This document shows, piece after piece, positions 52,835 to 61,077 of a stretch of DNA of 64,000 bases (the stretch's first letter is position 1; each line of letters begins with the position of its first letter). The notes beneath the pieces are model-generated. The model searched no databases. It saw nothing but the letters and a program-made list of their open reading frames with translations, and had not been told where the DNA came from. This DNA is from Candidatus Fimimorpha excrementavium (lineage in GTDB: Bacteria > Bacillota > Clostridia > Lachnospirales > Lachnospiraceae), in the NCBI GenBank assembly GCA_018710785.1, contig DVJD01000080.1, positions 1 through 64,000 on the forward strand. The letters are read 5' to 3'. A program made the translations under genes and the position numbers.

Positions 52835-54241
52835 ATGCGCTTTTATCTGTTTCTGCTGATTTTTTTGGCAGGAATTATCCCGGCATTCATCATAAAAGAG
52901 ACGACAATCCGCTCCATAGAAGGAAAACTCGTCAGCCAAAAGACGATGGAGCTGAGACAGCGGTGCAGTATTTTGGCGGATCAGCTGGGAGCAGAGGCAT
53001 CTTTGCAGATGGTACTGGCCAATTCAGAGGGTCTGCAGAATGAATTAAACTGGATTTCCGAGATGTACAGCGGGCGTCTTCTTTTGATTGACAATACGTA
53101 TCGTATTATCCTGGATACATATGGGCTGGATGAAGGAAAGACATGTATTTCGGATGAAGTGTTTCGGGGATTTAAAGGAGAATCCTACTCCAACTATGAC
53201 AGAGATAAAAATTTCATCGAATTCACAGTGGCAGTTACCAATGGAAATGATAAAAATACTGTGACCACCGGCATCATGATCGTCAGCGCTTCTGCCGCCT
53301 CTGTGAGCAGCCTTGTAAAAGATATGCAGGATAAGGCGCTTATTCTGGAAGTGATCAGCTTTATCCTGATCGCGGTGGCGGCGTATATTCTGTCCCGCCT
53401 ATTCACAAAGCCGATGAAGAATCTGGCCATGGAAATTGATAAAATTCAGGATGGAAATCTGGATGTGGATTTGACGAATGATTGGAGGTATTCTGAGGTC
53501 AACCAGATCGCAAACAGCATCAGCAAGGTGCTGAAGCGGCTGCAGGCGTTGGATCAGTCCAGACAGGAATTTGTCTCCAATGTGTCCCATGAGCTGAAAA
53601 CACCGATCACGTCCATTCGTGTTCTGGCGGATTCTCTGATGTGCCAGGAGAATGTACCTGTGGAGCTTTACAGAGAATTCATGGGGGATATTTCCGATGA
53701 AATTGACAGAGAATCCAAGATCATCAATGATTTGCTGGAGCTGGTTCGCCTGGATAAAAGCGCGACGAAACTGCATATTGAGCAGGTGAACATCAATGAC
53801 TTGATTGAAGTGATCCTGAAGCGGCTGAGACCGATTGCGAAACAGCGCAGCATTGATGTGATTTTTGAAAGCTTCCGCCCGGTTGTGGCGGAAGTGGATG
53901 AGACAAAGCTGAGTCTCGCCATAAATAATCTGGTGGAAAATGCCGTGAAGTATAATAACGATGAAGGTTGGGTCCGGGTATCTCTGGATGCGGATCATAA
54001 GTATTTTTATGTGAAAGTTGCCGATTCCGGCGTGGGTATTCCGGAAGAGTTAAAAGAGCATATCTTTGAACGTTTCTACCGTGTGGATAAGGCACGGTCC
54101 AGGGAAACCGGAGGAACCGGCCTGGGACTGGCGATCACAAAGAATGTCATACAGCTTCATCATGGAGCGATTAAAGTGGATACGAAGCTGGGAGAAGGGA
54201 CGGTATTTACCGTCCGCATACCGCTGACGTATCTGGCATAG
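52835..54241 (+). CDS. HAMP-containing sensor histidine kinase
   Basis: This 468-residue sensor has a first transmembrane helix (MRFYLFLLIFLAGIIPA), an extracytoplasmic sensing region of about 130 residues, a second helix (VISFILIAVAAYIL), a HAMP domain, H-box FVSNVSHELKTPITS, N-box NNLVENAVKYN and G-boxes DSGVGIPEE and GGTGLGLAI. The ATG at 52835 has no ribosome binding site. GGGGAG sits 6 bases before an in-frame ATT at 52793, which would add the basic residues RIKGLGKRIKS expected before the first helix. The true start may be that ATT, overlapping the regulator gene. Confidence 0.88.
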   Translation: MRFYLFLLIFLAGIIPAFIIKETTIRSIEGKLVSQKTMELRQRCSILADQLGAEASLQMVLANSEGLQNELNWISEMYSGRLLLIDNTYRIILDTYGLDEGKTCISDEVFRGFKGESYSNYDRDKNFIEFTVAVTNGNDKNTVTTGIMIVSASAASVSSLVKDMQDKALILEVISFILIAVAAYILSRLFTKPMKNLAMEIDKIQDGNLDVDLTNDWRYSEVNQIANSISKVLKRLQALDQSRQEFVSNVSHELKTPITSIRVLADSLMCQENVPVELYREFMGDISDEIDRESKIINDLLELVRLDKSATKLHIEQVNINDLIEVILKRLRPIAKQRSIDVIFESFRPVVAEVDETKLSLAINNLVENAVKYNNDEGWVRVSLDADHKYFYVKVADSGVGIPEELKEHIFERFYRVDKARSRETGGTGLGLAITKNVIQLHHGAIKVDTKLGEGTVFTVRIPLTYLA

Positions 54242-54253
54242 GAGGTGCATAAC

Positions 54254-55189
54254 ATGATGAAGAGACGAAATATTGGAGCGCTTCTGCTGACGTTCGTTCT
54301 TGCATTATCCGTCTGCCTGGGCGGATGCGGGAGGAATGAGGAAAAACCGGAAGGAGCCTACGCGATCTACTATCTGAAACAATCGGGTACGGAACTGAGT
54401 CGGGACTACTATATGGTGCAGGCAGCAGAGCCGGAAAATATGGTCACGGAGCTGTGGGAACAGTTCATCCATGTACCGGATGGGGAGGACAACGTCAGCG
54501 CGTTTCCGACGAATGTCAGCCTCATGGGAACAACGATTGAAGATCGTGTGCTGCATTTTGACTTCAGCAAAGAATATAAGGAGATGGAAAAGGAAAGAGA
54601 GGTGCTCCTCCGGGCTGCCATTGTGCTGACCTTTACACAGATTCCCGATGTGGATTCTGTGGCAATCACCGTGGAGAATCAGCCTCTGACCGATGAAAAT
54701 TCCAATCCCATCGGCGTTCAGACCAGCAGCAATTTTGTGGATATATTCGGAAAGGGACTGAATTCCGCCACATGGACGACACTGACCCTTTATTTTGCCA
54801 ATGAAACCGGAGATAAGCTGGTGAAAGAAACACGGGAAGTGGCATTGGAAAATTCTTATCCTGTGGAGCAGTACGTCCTGTCCCTTTTGATCGAAGGACC
54901 CCAGGAAGAGGGACATAAAGCGACGCTTCCGGCAGATTTGAAAATACTGGGGGTGTCCACAAAAGATAATATCTGTTATGTCAATTTTGATTCATCCTTT
55001 GTTTCCAGCGCACTGACGGATCTGAACGATTATATTCCGATATATTCCGTGGTCAATTCTCTGGCAGAGCTGACAGGGGTGCGGAAGGTGCAGATCTCCA
55101 TTGACGGAGTTACCAATGTGAAATTTAAGGATAATATTTCACTGGAAGAGCCATTGGATCGAAATTTGGATTATGTGGAGGAGGAATAG
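54254..55189 (+). CDS. GerMN-domain lipoprotein
   Basis: This 311-residue protein has a signal peptide and lipobox (LSVCLGGC, lipidated Cys near 25) and two GerMN repeats (about 40-165 and 170-300). The second ends IPIYSVVNSLAELTGVRKVQISIDG, a typical GerMN end. GerMN domains occur in spore-germination and cell-envelope proteins and probably bind ligands. The start at 54254 follows GGAGGT. It is only 12 bases from the histidine kinase and 3-18 bases before comEC, so all are one operon. A sensory partner of the kinase is a plausible inference. Confidence 0.88.
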   Translation: MMKRRNIGALLLTFVLALSVCLGGCGRNEEKPEGAYAIYYLKQSGTELSRDYYMVQAAEPENMVTELWEQFIHVPDGEDNVSAFPTNVSLMGTTIEDRVLHFDFSKEYKEMEKEREVLLRAAIVLTFTQIPDVDSVAITVENQPLTDENSNPIGVQTSSNFVDIFGKGLNSATWTTLTLYFANETGDKLVKETREVALENSYPVEQYVLSLLIEGPQEEGHKATLPADLKILGVSTKDNICYVNFDSSFVSSALTDLNDYIPIYSVVNSLAELTGVRKVQISIDGVTNVKFKDNISLEEPLDRNLDYVEEE

Positions 55190-55207
55190 AACATAAAAAG
55201 GCCGTTA

Positions 55208-57598
55208 TTGGCGATAGCCATCGCACTGGTACTTGGAGAGTCCATGGCGTGGTGGAATCCGAAGGCCGCATGGGCAGCGGGCATCCTCGCAGGAGCGGGC
55301 TGCTGTCTGTGCTATGCTGTCCGTTTCAGAACTGTACAGAAAGAACAGGCAGGAAGAAGAATCACGCTGGAGTGGCTTCTTCCTGCCTGTTTTCTGTGGG
55401 GCGTCTTCCTGTGGGAAGGGGCGGATCAGGAAACGGAGATGGAATGCTTTTTTGCACAGACAAAAGAATGCCGGGGAACGGTGCAGGGAACCGTGAGTTC
55501 TGTGCAGACGGATGCAGAAGGCGCAAAACAGATTACAGTTACGTCAGCAGTGCTGCGTATAAAAGACGGGGCCACCCTGCAGGGAAGGGGAGTTTTAATC
55601 TATTTGGATGGATCGGATGCATCGGTGAAAATCGGAAACCGGATTCAGGCAGAGGGAGATCTCTCCGCCTTTTCGGGGGCGTCCAATCCCGGACAATTTG
55701 ATATGAAGTCCTACCGGAAGGCGCAGGGAATAGATGCCATGATGTGGGGGAAAACGATTGACGTTTTGAATGATGACACAGACTGGCTGAAACAGGCCAT
55801 CTGGGAATTTCGTGAGCAGGTGAAGACGAAAATCAAAGAGATGGCGCCCCCGAAGGATGCCGGTTTGTTCTGTGCCATATTTTTGGGGGATAAAAGCGAG
55901 CTGGATGAAGAAGTAAAAGATCTCTATGAAGAAAGCGGGATCGCCCATATTTATGCCGTATCCGGCACCCATGTCTCCATCCTGGGAGCGCTTTTTTACC
56001 AATTTGCCAGAAGGCTGACAGGAAGTTATGCAGTCTCAGCTGGGGTAGGAAGTCTTTTTCTTCTTCTGTATGCCATACTGGTGGGAAATCCGGTGTCGGC
56101 GGTGCGCGCCATTCTCATGTTTATCTGCTATATGGCCGCCAATATCAGGGGCAGAATCTATGACCTCGTCTCCGCGCTGGCAATTTCTTCCATAGTGATC
56201 CTTTGCTGGCAGCCTCTTCAGGTCACACAGTGCGGCTTTCAGCTGTCATTTGCCGCTGTCTTCGGGATTGGGATGGTGGGACCTGCGATACTGGGAAAAG
56301 GAAAAAAACATGGGAGGTGGGCGGAAACCATGGCCATGGCGCTGGGCGTCCAGTTCATGATTATGCCGATCCAGCTGTATCATTTCTTTGTCTATCCGCT
56401 TTATTCCTTTTTCCTGAATCTATTCATTCTGCCAGCGGCCTCTCTTTTGCTGGTATCCATTTTGGCAGGGGCCTTTCTGGGATTTCCCATACCGTTTCTG
56501 GGCCGGTTTCTGCTGGGAACCGGACACTGGATTTTAGAATATTATGAGATTATGTGTAAATTATCACTGGAGCTTCCCATGTCGGTGCTTACGCTGGGAC
56601 GGCCCAGGACAATTCAGCTGGTGATCTATTATCTGGCGCTGTTTGGCTTTATGGCAGTGAGGGAATACAGCTGGCAGAAAAAGAAATCCTCCATGGAGTG
56701 GAAAAAAGAACCGGGAAACAGAAGGTGGAGTCCGGAAGAAGTAAAAATCTGTCTGGCCGGACTGTTCTGTCTGGGAGCGGGGATCATCGGATTGAAGCGG
56801 ATTCCCTGTGAAACATGGATGGGTCAGCTGACGGTTACCATGCTGGATGTGGGGCAGGGGGATGGATTTGTCATCCGCCTTCCGGACGGGAGTGTGATCA
56901 TGATCGACGGAGGGAGTACGAGCGAATCACAGGTTGGAAAATATCGTCTGGAGCCGTATCTGATGTATGAGGGAATTTCCAAAATTGACTATGTATTTTT
57001 AAGCCATGGGGATGAGGATCATGTAAATGGTGTGCAGGAAATCCTGGAACACGGGAAGATCCCCATCGATATCTGCGTGCTGCCCGATGAAAAAAATGTA
57101 CAGACTGATTTTGCTTCCATCCTTCAGGCTGCAGAGAAAGCCGGAAGTACGGTCCGGTATCTGTCGGCGGGAATGCAGCTGCAGAAAGGGGAGGTCTGCC
57201 TGACCTGTCTGCATCCCGATGCCGGGATGCAGGCGGAGGATATCAATGATACATCCCAGGTGCTCCTTTTGGAAATGGGTGAGTTTCGCATGCTGTTCAC
57301 CGGGGATGCGGGAGAAAAGGAGGAAACATTTTCAGAACAGCTTGCCGGGGTGCCGATTACCGTCCTAAAGGTGGGGCACCACGGATCCAGGTATTCCACA
57401 GGAGAGTCACTCCTGGAAAATGTGCAGGCAAAATATGCCTGGATCAGCTGCGGAGAGGGCAATCGGTATGGGCATCCCCATGAAGAGACCGTGGAAAGGC
57501 TGCTTCGGTATGGATGCCGAATTTATGCGACACCGGAGCATGGGGCAGTGAAACTGAAAACGGATGGAAAGAAGGTGCATCTTTCTGCTGAATCTTAA
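55208..57598 (+). CDS. comEC: ComEC/Rec2 DNA-uptake channel
   Basis: This 796-residue protein forms the membrane channel for single-stranded DNA. It has two or three N-terminal helices, an OB-like DUF4131 domain, a Competence domain with about eight helices (IAHIYAVSGTHVSILG, NPVSAVRAILMF) and a C-terminal beta-lactamase-like domain with LDVGQGDGFVIRLP and LSHGDEDHVNG. The listed start is a TTG preceded by AAAAGG. An in-frame ATA at 55193 lies exactly 8 bases after GGAGGAGG and would give the natural N-terminus KRPLLAIAIAL, so a non-AUG start is possible. Confidence 0.92.
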   Translation: MAIAIALVLGESMAWWNPKAAWAAGILAGAGCCLCYAVRFRTVQKEQAGRRITLEWLLPACFLWGVFLWEGADQETEMECFFAQTKECRGTVQGTVSSVQTDAEGAKQITVTSAVLRIKDGATLQGRGVLIYLDGSDASVKIGNRIQAEGDLSAFSGASNPGQFDMKSYRKAQGIDAMMWGKTIDVLNDDTDWLKQAIWEFREQVKTKIKEMAPPKDAGLFCAIFLGDKSELDEEVKDLYEESGIAHIYAVSGTHVSILGALFYQFARRLTGSYAVSAGVGSLFLLLYAILVGNPVSAVRAILMFICYMAANIRGRIYDLVSALAISSIVILCWQPLQVTQCGFQLSFAAVFGIGMVGPAILGKGKKHGRWAETMAMALGVQFMIMPIQLYHFFVYPLYSFFLNLFILPAASLLLVSILAGAFLGFPIPFLGRFLLGTGHWILEYYEIMCKLSLELPMSVLTLGRPRTIQLVIYYLALFGFMAVREYSWQKKKSSMEWKKEPGNRRWSPEEVKICLAGLFCLGAGIIGLKRIPCETWMGQLTVTMLDVGQGDGFVIRLPDGSVIMIDGGSTSESQVGKYRLEPYLMYEGISKIDYVFLSHGDEDHVNGVQEILEHGKIPIDICVLPDEKNVQTDFASILQAAEKAGSTVRYLSAGMQLQKGEVCLTCLHPDAGMQAEDINDTSQVLLLEMGEFRMLFTGDAGEKEETFSEQLAGVPITVLKVGHHGSRYSTGESLLENVQAKYAWISCGEGNRYGHPHEETVERLLRYGCRIYATPEHGAVKLKTDGKKVHLSAES

Positions 57599-57605
57599 AT
57601 TAGTG

Positions 57606-57635
57606 TTGACAAATTCGGAAAAGATCCCTTATAAT
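57606..57635 (+). promoter_or_regulatory. Promoter of mntP
   Basis: TTGACA (57606-57611) and TATAAT (57630-57635) are consensus boxes with an 18-base spacer. Transcription would start near 57642, at the beginning of the riboswitch. Confidence 0.85.
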
Positions 57636-57641
57636 CGGTCC

Positions 57642-57735
57642 AAGGTAAGGGAGTAATTGGCACTGAAACATAGTGTATCAAGGTCAACATACTGATGATT
57701 TCATCTGGCTTTGATTTCAGATACGGGATTCTGAA
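57642..57735 (+). ncRNA. yybP-ykoY manganese riboswitch aptamer
   Basis: The conserved pieces of the class are present: AAGGGAGTA (57647-57655) and GGTCAACATACTG (57682-57694), followed by a GATGA/TCATC hairpin. They lie between a consensus promoter and a terminator upstream of a manganese exporter gene. In this class Mn2+ binding favours expression of exporters. Expected action: Mn2+ prevents the terminator hairpin from forming. Confidence 0.85.
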
Positions 57736-57739
57736 TAAT

Positions 57740-57790
57740 GAGACTTATCTGCAGCCGCAGGGCGTAGTGCTGCAGATAGGTCTCTTTTTG
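57740..57790 (+). terminator. Riboswitch expression-platform terminator
   Basis: GAGACTTATCTGCAGC (57740-57755) pairs with GCTGCAGATAGGTCTC (57769-57784), then TTTTTG. It sits between the aptamer and the mntP start, where it can be controlled by the aptamer. Confidence 0.9.
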
Positions 57791-57853
57791 TTTGCTTCTA
57801 TCCCTGATGTTTCCTTATCGGGACTCGATTACATACGAAAGGGAGGAAAAAGA

Positions 57854-58420
57854 ATGTCACTGATCGAGCTTTTTTTACTGGCAGTCGGATTATCCATGGA
57901 TGCATTCGCAGTATCCATATGCAAGGGACTGTCCATGCAGAAATTGGATGTAAAGAAAATGGTAATAGTGGGGCTTTATTTCGGAGGATTTCAGGCCCTG
58001 ATGCCGACGCTGGGGTATCTGCTGGGGGTCAGCTTTAAAGATATGATTTCAGCCATTGATCACTGGATTGCCTTTGTTTTGCTGGGATTGATCGGAATCA
58101 GTATGATCCGGGAAGCTTGTTCGGGAGAAGAAGAAAGTGTGGATGCCAGTGTGACAGTGAAGGCAATGGTTCCTCTGGCAGTGGCCACAAGTATAGACGC
58201 GCTGGCAGCAGGCGTTACCTTTGCTTTCCTGGATGTATCCATTGTATGGGCCGTTTCTTTTATCGGCGTAATTACCTTTACATTTTCGATGATCGGTGTT
58301 AAGGTAGGAAATGTATTTGGTACACGATATCAGAAAAAGGCAGAAGTGGCAGGCGGCGTAATCCTGATTTTGCTTGGAACGAAGATTTTGCTGGAACACC
58401 TTGGCGTGCTTGCCTTCTAA
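57854..58420 (+). CDS. mntP: Manganese efflux pump MntP
   Basis: This 188-residue protein has six helices and the two family signatures [15 protein letters not shown] (about 13-27) and [13 protein letters not shown] (about 107-120), with their conserved Asp residues. It exports Mn2+ and protects from manganese overload. The start at 57854 follows GGGAGG. The leader holds a yybP-ykoY riboswitch and terminator, so it is induced by its own substrate. Confidence 0.95.
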   Translation: MSLIELFLLAVGLSMDAFAVSICKGLSMQKLDVKKMVIVGLYFGGFQALMPTLGYLLGVSFKDMISAIDHWIAFVLLGLIGISMIREACSGEEESVDASVTVKAMVPLAVATSIDALAAGVTFAFLDVSIVWAVSFIGVITFTFSMIGVKVGNVFGTRYQKKAEVAGGVILILLGTKILLEHLGVLAF

Positions 58421-58476
58421 GGTGTATGCCTGCTTCGCCTTGCCTTACGGGAATACCGTCTGTGGTGGAGGAAAGA

Positions 58477-59454
58477 ATGCAGAAACTGAATCAGGATTTA
58501 AAAGAAAAAAAGCTGGAACAGGTTTATCTGTTGTACGGGGATGAGCCGTTTCTCCTTTCCAGTTATAAAAAAAGATTGAAAGCAGCCATAACCGGTGATG
58601 ATGAAATGAACTGCAGTTTTTATGAGGGGAAAGGAATCGATCTGTCTGAGGTGAGAAGTATGGCCGAAACCATGCCGTTTTTTGCTGACCGTCGGCTGAT
58701 CATACTGGAAAACAGCGGACTCATGAAGAACGTATCGGAGGGGTGGACTGAATTTCTGGAACAGCTGCCGGAATTTACCTCGGTTATTTTTGTGGAATCG
58801 GAAGTGGACAAGCGCAGCAAAATGTATAAAAGGGTGAGGGATCTCGGATACGCAGCCGAACTGAACCACCAGAAGGAACCGGAACTGAAACGCTGGGTTT
58901 TGGGGCTGGCAGGCCGGGAGGGGATGAAAATGACAGCGAAAGCGCTGGATCTGTTTCTGATGAAAACCGGCGACAGTATGGAAAACATACAGATGGAACT
59001 GGATAAATTGATTTCCTATTGCCAGGGAGAAGAGGGGATTACAGATGAGGCAGTGGAGGCTGTCTGCACCGAACAGACGGTGAACCGGATTTTTGAGATG
59101 ATTGAAGCGGTGGCCGCGGGAAATGAAGCGAAAGCGCTGAATTTATACTATGATCTGCTGGCGCTGAAAGAACCTTCCATGCGGATTCTCTTTTTGATTG
59201 CAAGGCAGTTTAATCAGCTGATGATTGTGAAGGAAATGGCAGCCGCCGGGGAAAACAGAGACAGCATTGCGTCGTCCCTGAAATTGCGCCCGTTTATTGC
59301 CGGAAAGCTGATGAATCAGGCCAGAGCTTTTACACGGGAGCAGCTTCGGGAATATGTGGAACTCTGTGTGACGTCGGAGGAAGCTGTGAAAAGGGGAAAT
59401 CTCAATGAGAAGCTGGCGGTGGAACTTTTGATTGTAAAGATATCCAGAAGATGA
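58477..59454 (+). CDS. holA: DNA polymerase III delta subunit
   Basis: This 325-residue clamp-loader subunit opens the beta clamp. It shows the HolA layout: EQVYLLYGDEPFLLSSYKKRL, FFADRRLIILENSG, FVESEVDKRSKMYK and the C-terminal helical domain FLIARQFNQLMIVKEM. The start at 58477 follows GGTGGAGG. It is followed by a strong terminator and the convergent rpsT gene, a neighbourhood common in Firmicutes. Confidence 0.95.
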   Translation: MQKLNQDLKEKKLEQVYLLYGDEPFLLSSYKKRLKAAITGDDEMNCSFYEGKGIDLSEVRSMAETMPFFADRRLIILENSGLMKNVSEGWTEFLEQLPEFTSVIFVESEVDKRSKMYKRVRDLGYAAELNHQKEPELKRWVLGLAGREGMKMTAKALDLFLMKTGDSMENIQMELDKLISYCQGEEGITDEAVEAVCTEQTVNRIFEMIEAVAAGNEAKALNLYYDLLALKEPSMRILFLIARQFNQLMIVKEMAAAGENRDSIASSLKLRPFIAGKLMNQARAFTREQLREYVELCVTSEEAVKRGNLNEKLAVELLIVKISRR

Positions 59455-59464
59455 GAAAAAACCG

Positions 59465-59500
59465 AAAAGACCGTATCCCATGGAAGGATACGGTCTTTCT
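59465..59500. terminator. Bidirectional terminator between holA and rpsT
   Basis: AAAGACCGTATCC (59466-59478) pairs with GGATACGGTCTTT (59486-59498), a perfect 13-bp stem with A/T flanks on both sides. It lies 22 bases downstream of the rpsT stop on the minus strand. Confidence 0.92.
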
Positions 59501-59521
59501 TAAATCTGATTTACAGAAAAA

Positions 59522-59785
59522 TTAGTTCATTGCATTGACAGCTTTGTTCATACGGCTGATCTTTCTGGATGTTGTATTCTTGTGATAAACACCTTTGGAT
59601 GTAGCCTTGTCCAGTTCACTTGTGGCAACTAACAGAGCAGCCTGAGCAGCAGCCTTGTCACCAGCCTCGATTGCAGCGTATACCTTCTTTACATAAGTCT
59701 TTACTCTGGACTTAACTGCTTTATTTCTGGCTGTCTTTGTGTTGATTACTAAAATTCTCTTCTTTGCAGATTTAATGTTTGCCAT
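59522..59785 (-). CDS. rpsT: 30S ribosomal protein S20
   Basis: This 87-residue basic protein binds 16S rRNA early in small-subunit assembly. It has the family start MANIKSAKKRI and the end GVYHKNTTSRKISRMNKAV. The start at 59785 follows CGGAGGTG. A consensus promoter lies about 120 bases upstream, and its leader contains a 9-bp inverted repeat. Confidence 0.97.
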   Translation of the reverse strand: MANIKSAKKRILVINTKTARNKAVKSRVKTYVKKVYAAIEAGDKAAAQAALLVATSELDKATSKGVYHKNTTSRKISRMNKAVNAMN

Positions 59786-59850
59786 GTTGGCACCTCCGAT
59801 AAATATAATATAGTGGTGACAGAAAGGAGAGAGAGTATCCTTTTGCCACA

Positions 59851-59935
59851 TTTTACATTAAAGCCGGAGACACGGACGTTCTAATGTAAATTACATACAC
59901 TATCCCATGATAGCGGAACGGACCGCAAATGTCAA
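59851..59935 (-). promoter_or_regulatory. rpsT promoter and structured leader
   Basis: On the minus strand TTGACA (59930-59935) and TATCAT (59907-59912) are 17 bases apart. The transcript then contains the arms TAATGTAAA and TTTACATTA (59882-59890 and 59852-59860), a 9-bp hairpin with a 21-base loop. S20 autoregulates in other bacteria, so the leader could be a control site. Confidence 0.7.
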
Positions 59936-60064
59936 TACATATTTTTGAAATTTTTGGGAAAGTTACTATGGTAAGAAATCGTTTGATGGCGGCAGGCAGA
60001 AACGGCGGTTGGTGCAAATAATGGGAGCGCATGCATGGAAAATGGAAACAATCAGGAGGTAGGT

Positions 60065-60973
60065 ATGGAAATCAATTATGAGATGGATACGGATTTGGCT
60101 CTGGAAGCGGGAGAGTGTCTGACAAAAAAAGGAGAAACGGTTGACGGGATTTCCCTGAAAGAAGAGGAGGCCGAGGGCGGAAAGGTTCGTATCACAAAGG
60201 TGGAAATTCAAAATGAAGATGGTGCGAAACGAATGGGGAAACCGATGGGGAGATATATTACATTGGAATCTCTGCTCTTAAGAGGGGAGGAAGGAAAGGA
60301 AGCCTGCGCCAGTGTATTGGCAGACTATATCGAGCAGCTTTTACCAGGAAAATGGAAGCGCATTTTGGCGGTGGGACTTGGAAATCGGGAATTGACGGTG
60401 GATTCCCTGGGACCTAAAGTGGTGGACAATCTGTTTATGACGTATCATCATACGGGAGACGGATTGTGCGGTCTGGCTCCCGGTGTGATGGCACAGACGG
60501 GAATGGAGACAGCAGATATTGTGAAAGGAATCGTGGGAGAAATCAGGCCGGATGCAGTGATCGTAGTCGACGCGCTGGCTGCCAGAAGCATCCACCGTCT
60601 GGGTACCACAATCCAACTGACCGACACAGGGATTGCGCCCGGATCCGGAGTGGGAAACCATCGCAGCAGTCTGACCAGGGAAAGTCTCGGCATCCCGGTG
60701 GTGGCCATCGGCGTTCCCATGATTGTTAAAGCTGCGACCATTGCTTATGACACACTTTCTGCCGTACTGCAAATCTTACAGATGGAACATTCATCAAAAG
60801 AAACGGGGGAGAAAATCGCCGCCTTTTCCCCGGAGGAACAGTATGAACTGATTCAGGAACTGCTGACACCGGAGGCGGGTACACTGTGTGTGACGCCGAA
60901 GGATATTGATGAACTGGTTTACTGCATTGGGGAAACCATATCGGAAGGAATCAATATGGCGGTGTATCCGTAA
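60065..60973 (+). CDS. gpr: Germination protease Gpr (spore protease)
   Basis: This 302-residue endopeptidase degrades small acid-soluble spore proteins when spores germinate. It has the conserved TDLALE near the N-terminus, close to where the propeptide is removed, AVGLGNRELTVDSLGPKVV, APGVMAQTGMET, VDALAARSIHRLGTTIQ and GIAPGSGVGNHR. The start at 60065 follows AGGAGGTAGGT; ATG 60035 upstream has none. Next to spoIIP, it marks the host as a spore former. Confidence 0.95.
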   Translation: MEINYEMDTDLALEAGECLTKKGETVDGISLKEEEAEGGKVRITKVEIQNEDGAKRMGKPMGRYITLESLLLRGEEGKEACASVLADYIEQLLPGKWKRILAVGLGNRELTVDSLGPKVVDNLFMTYHHTGDGLCGLAPGVMAQTGMETADIVKGIVGEIRPDAVIVVDALAARSIHRLGTTIQLTDTGIAPGSGVGNHRSSLTRESLGIPVVAIGVPMIVKAATIAYDTLSAVLQILQMEHSSKETGEKIAAFSPEEQYELIQELLTPEAGTLCVTPKDIDELVYCIGETISEGINMAVYP

Positions 60974-61077
60974 AGGCGTACAGAAAAATGGGAAAGAATC
61001 CGGGACGTCTTTTGGCATACTTGTCACTGCGGAATCATATAATTAAGGAAGGAAAGAGCGGGAAGGCGGGAGGATCC

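Noticed and set aside
57695-57853. N-terminal extension of MntP starting at 57695
   Set aside because: It runs through the riboswitch and terminator, and the true start at 57854 has GGGAGG before it.
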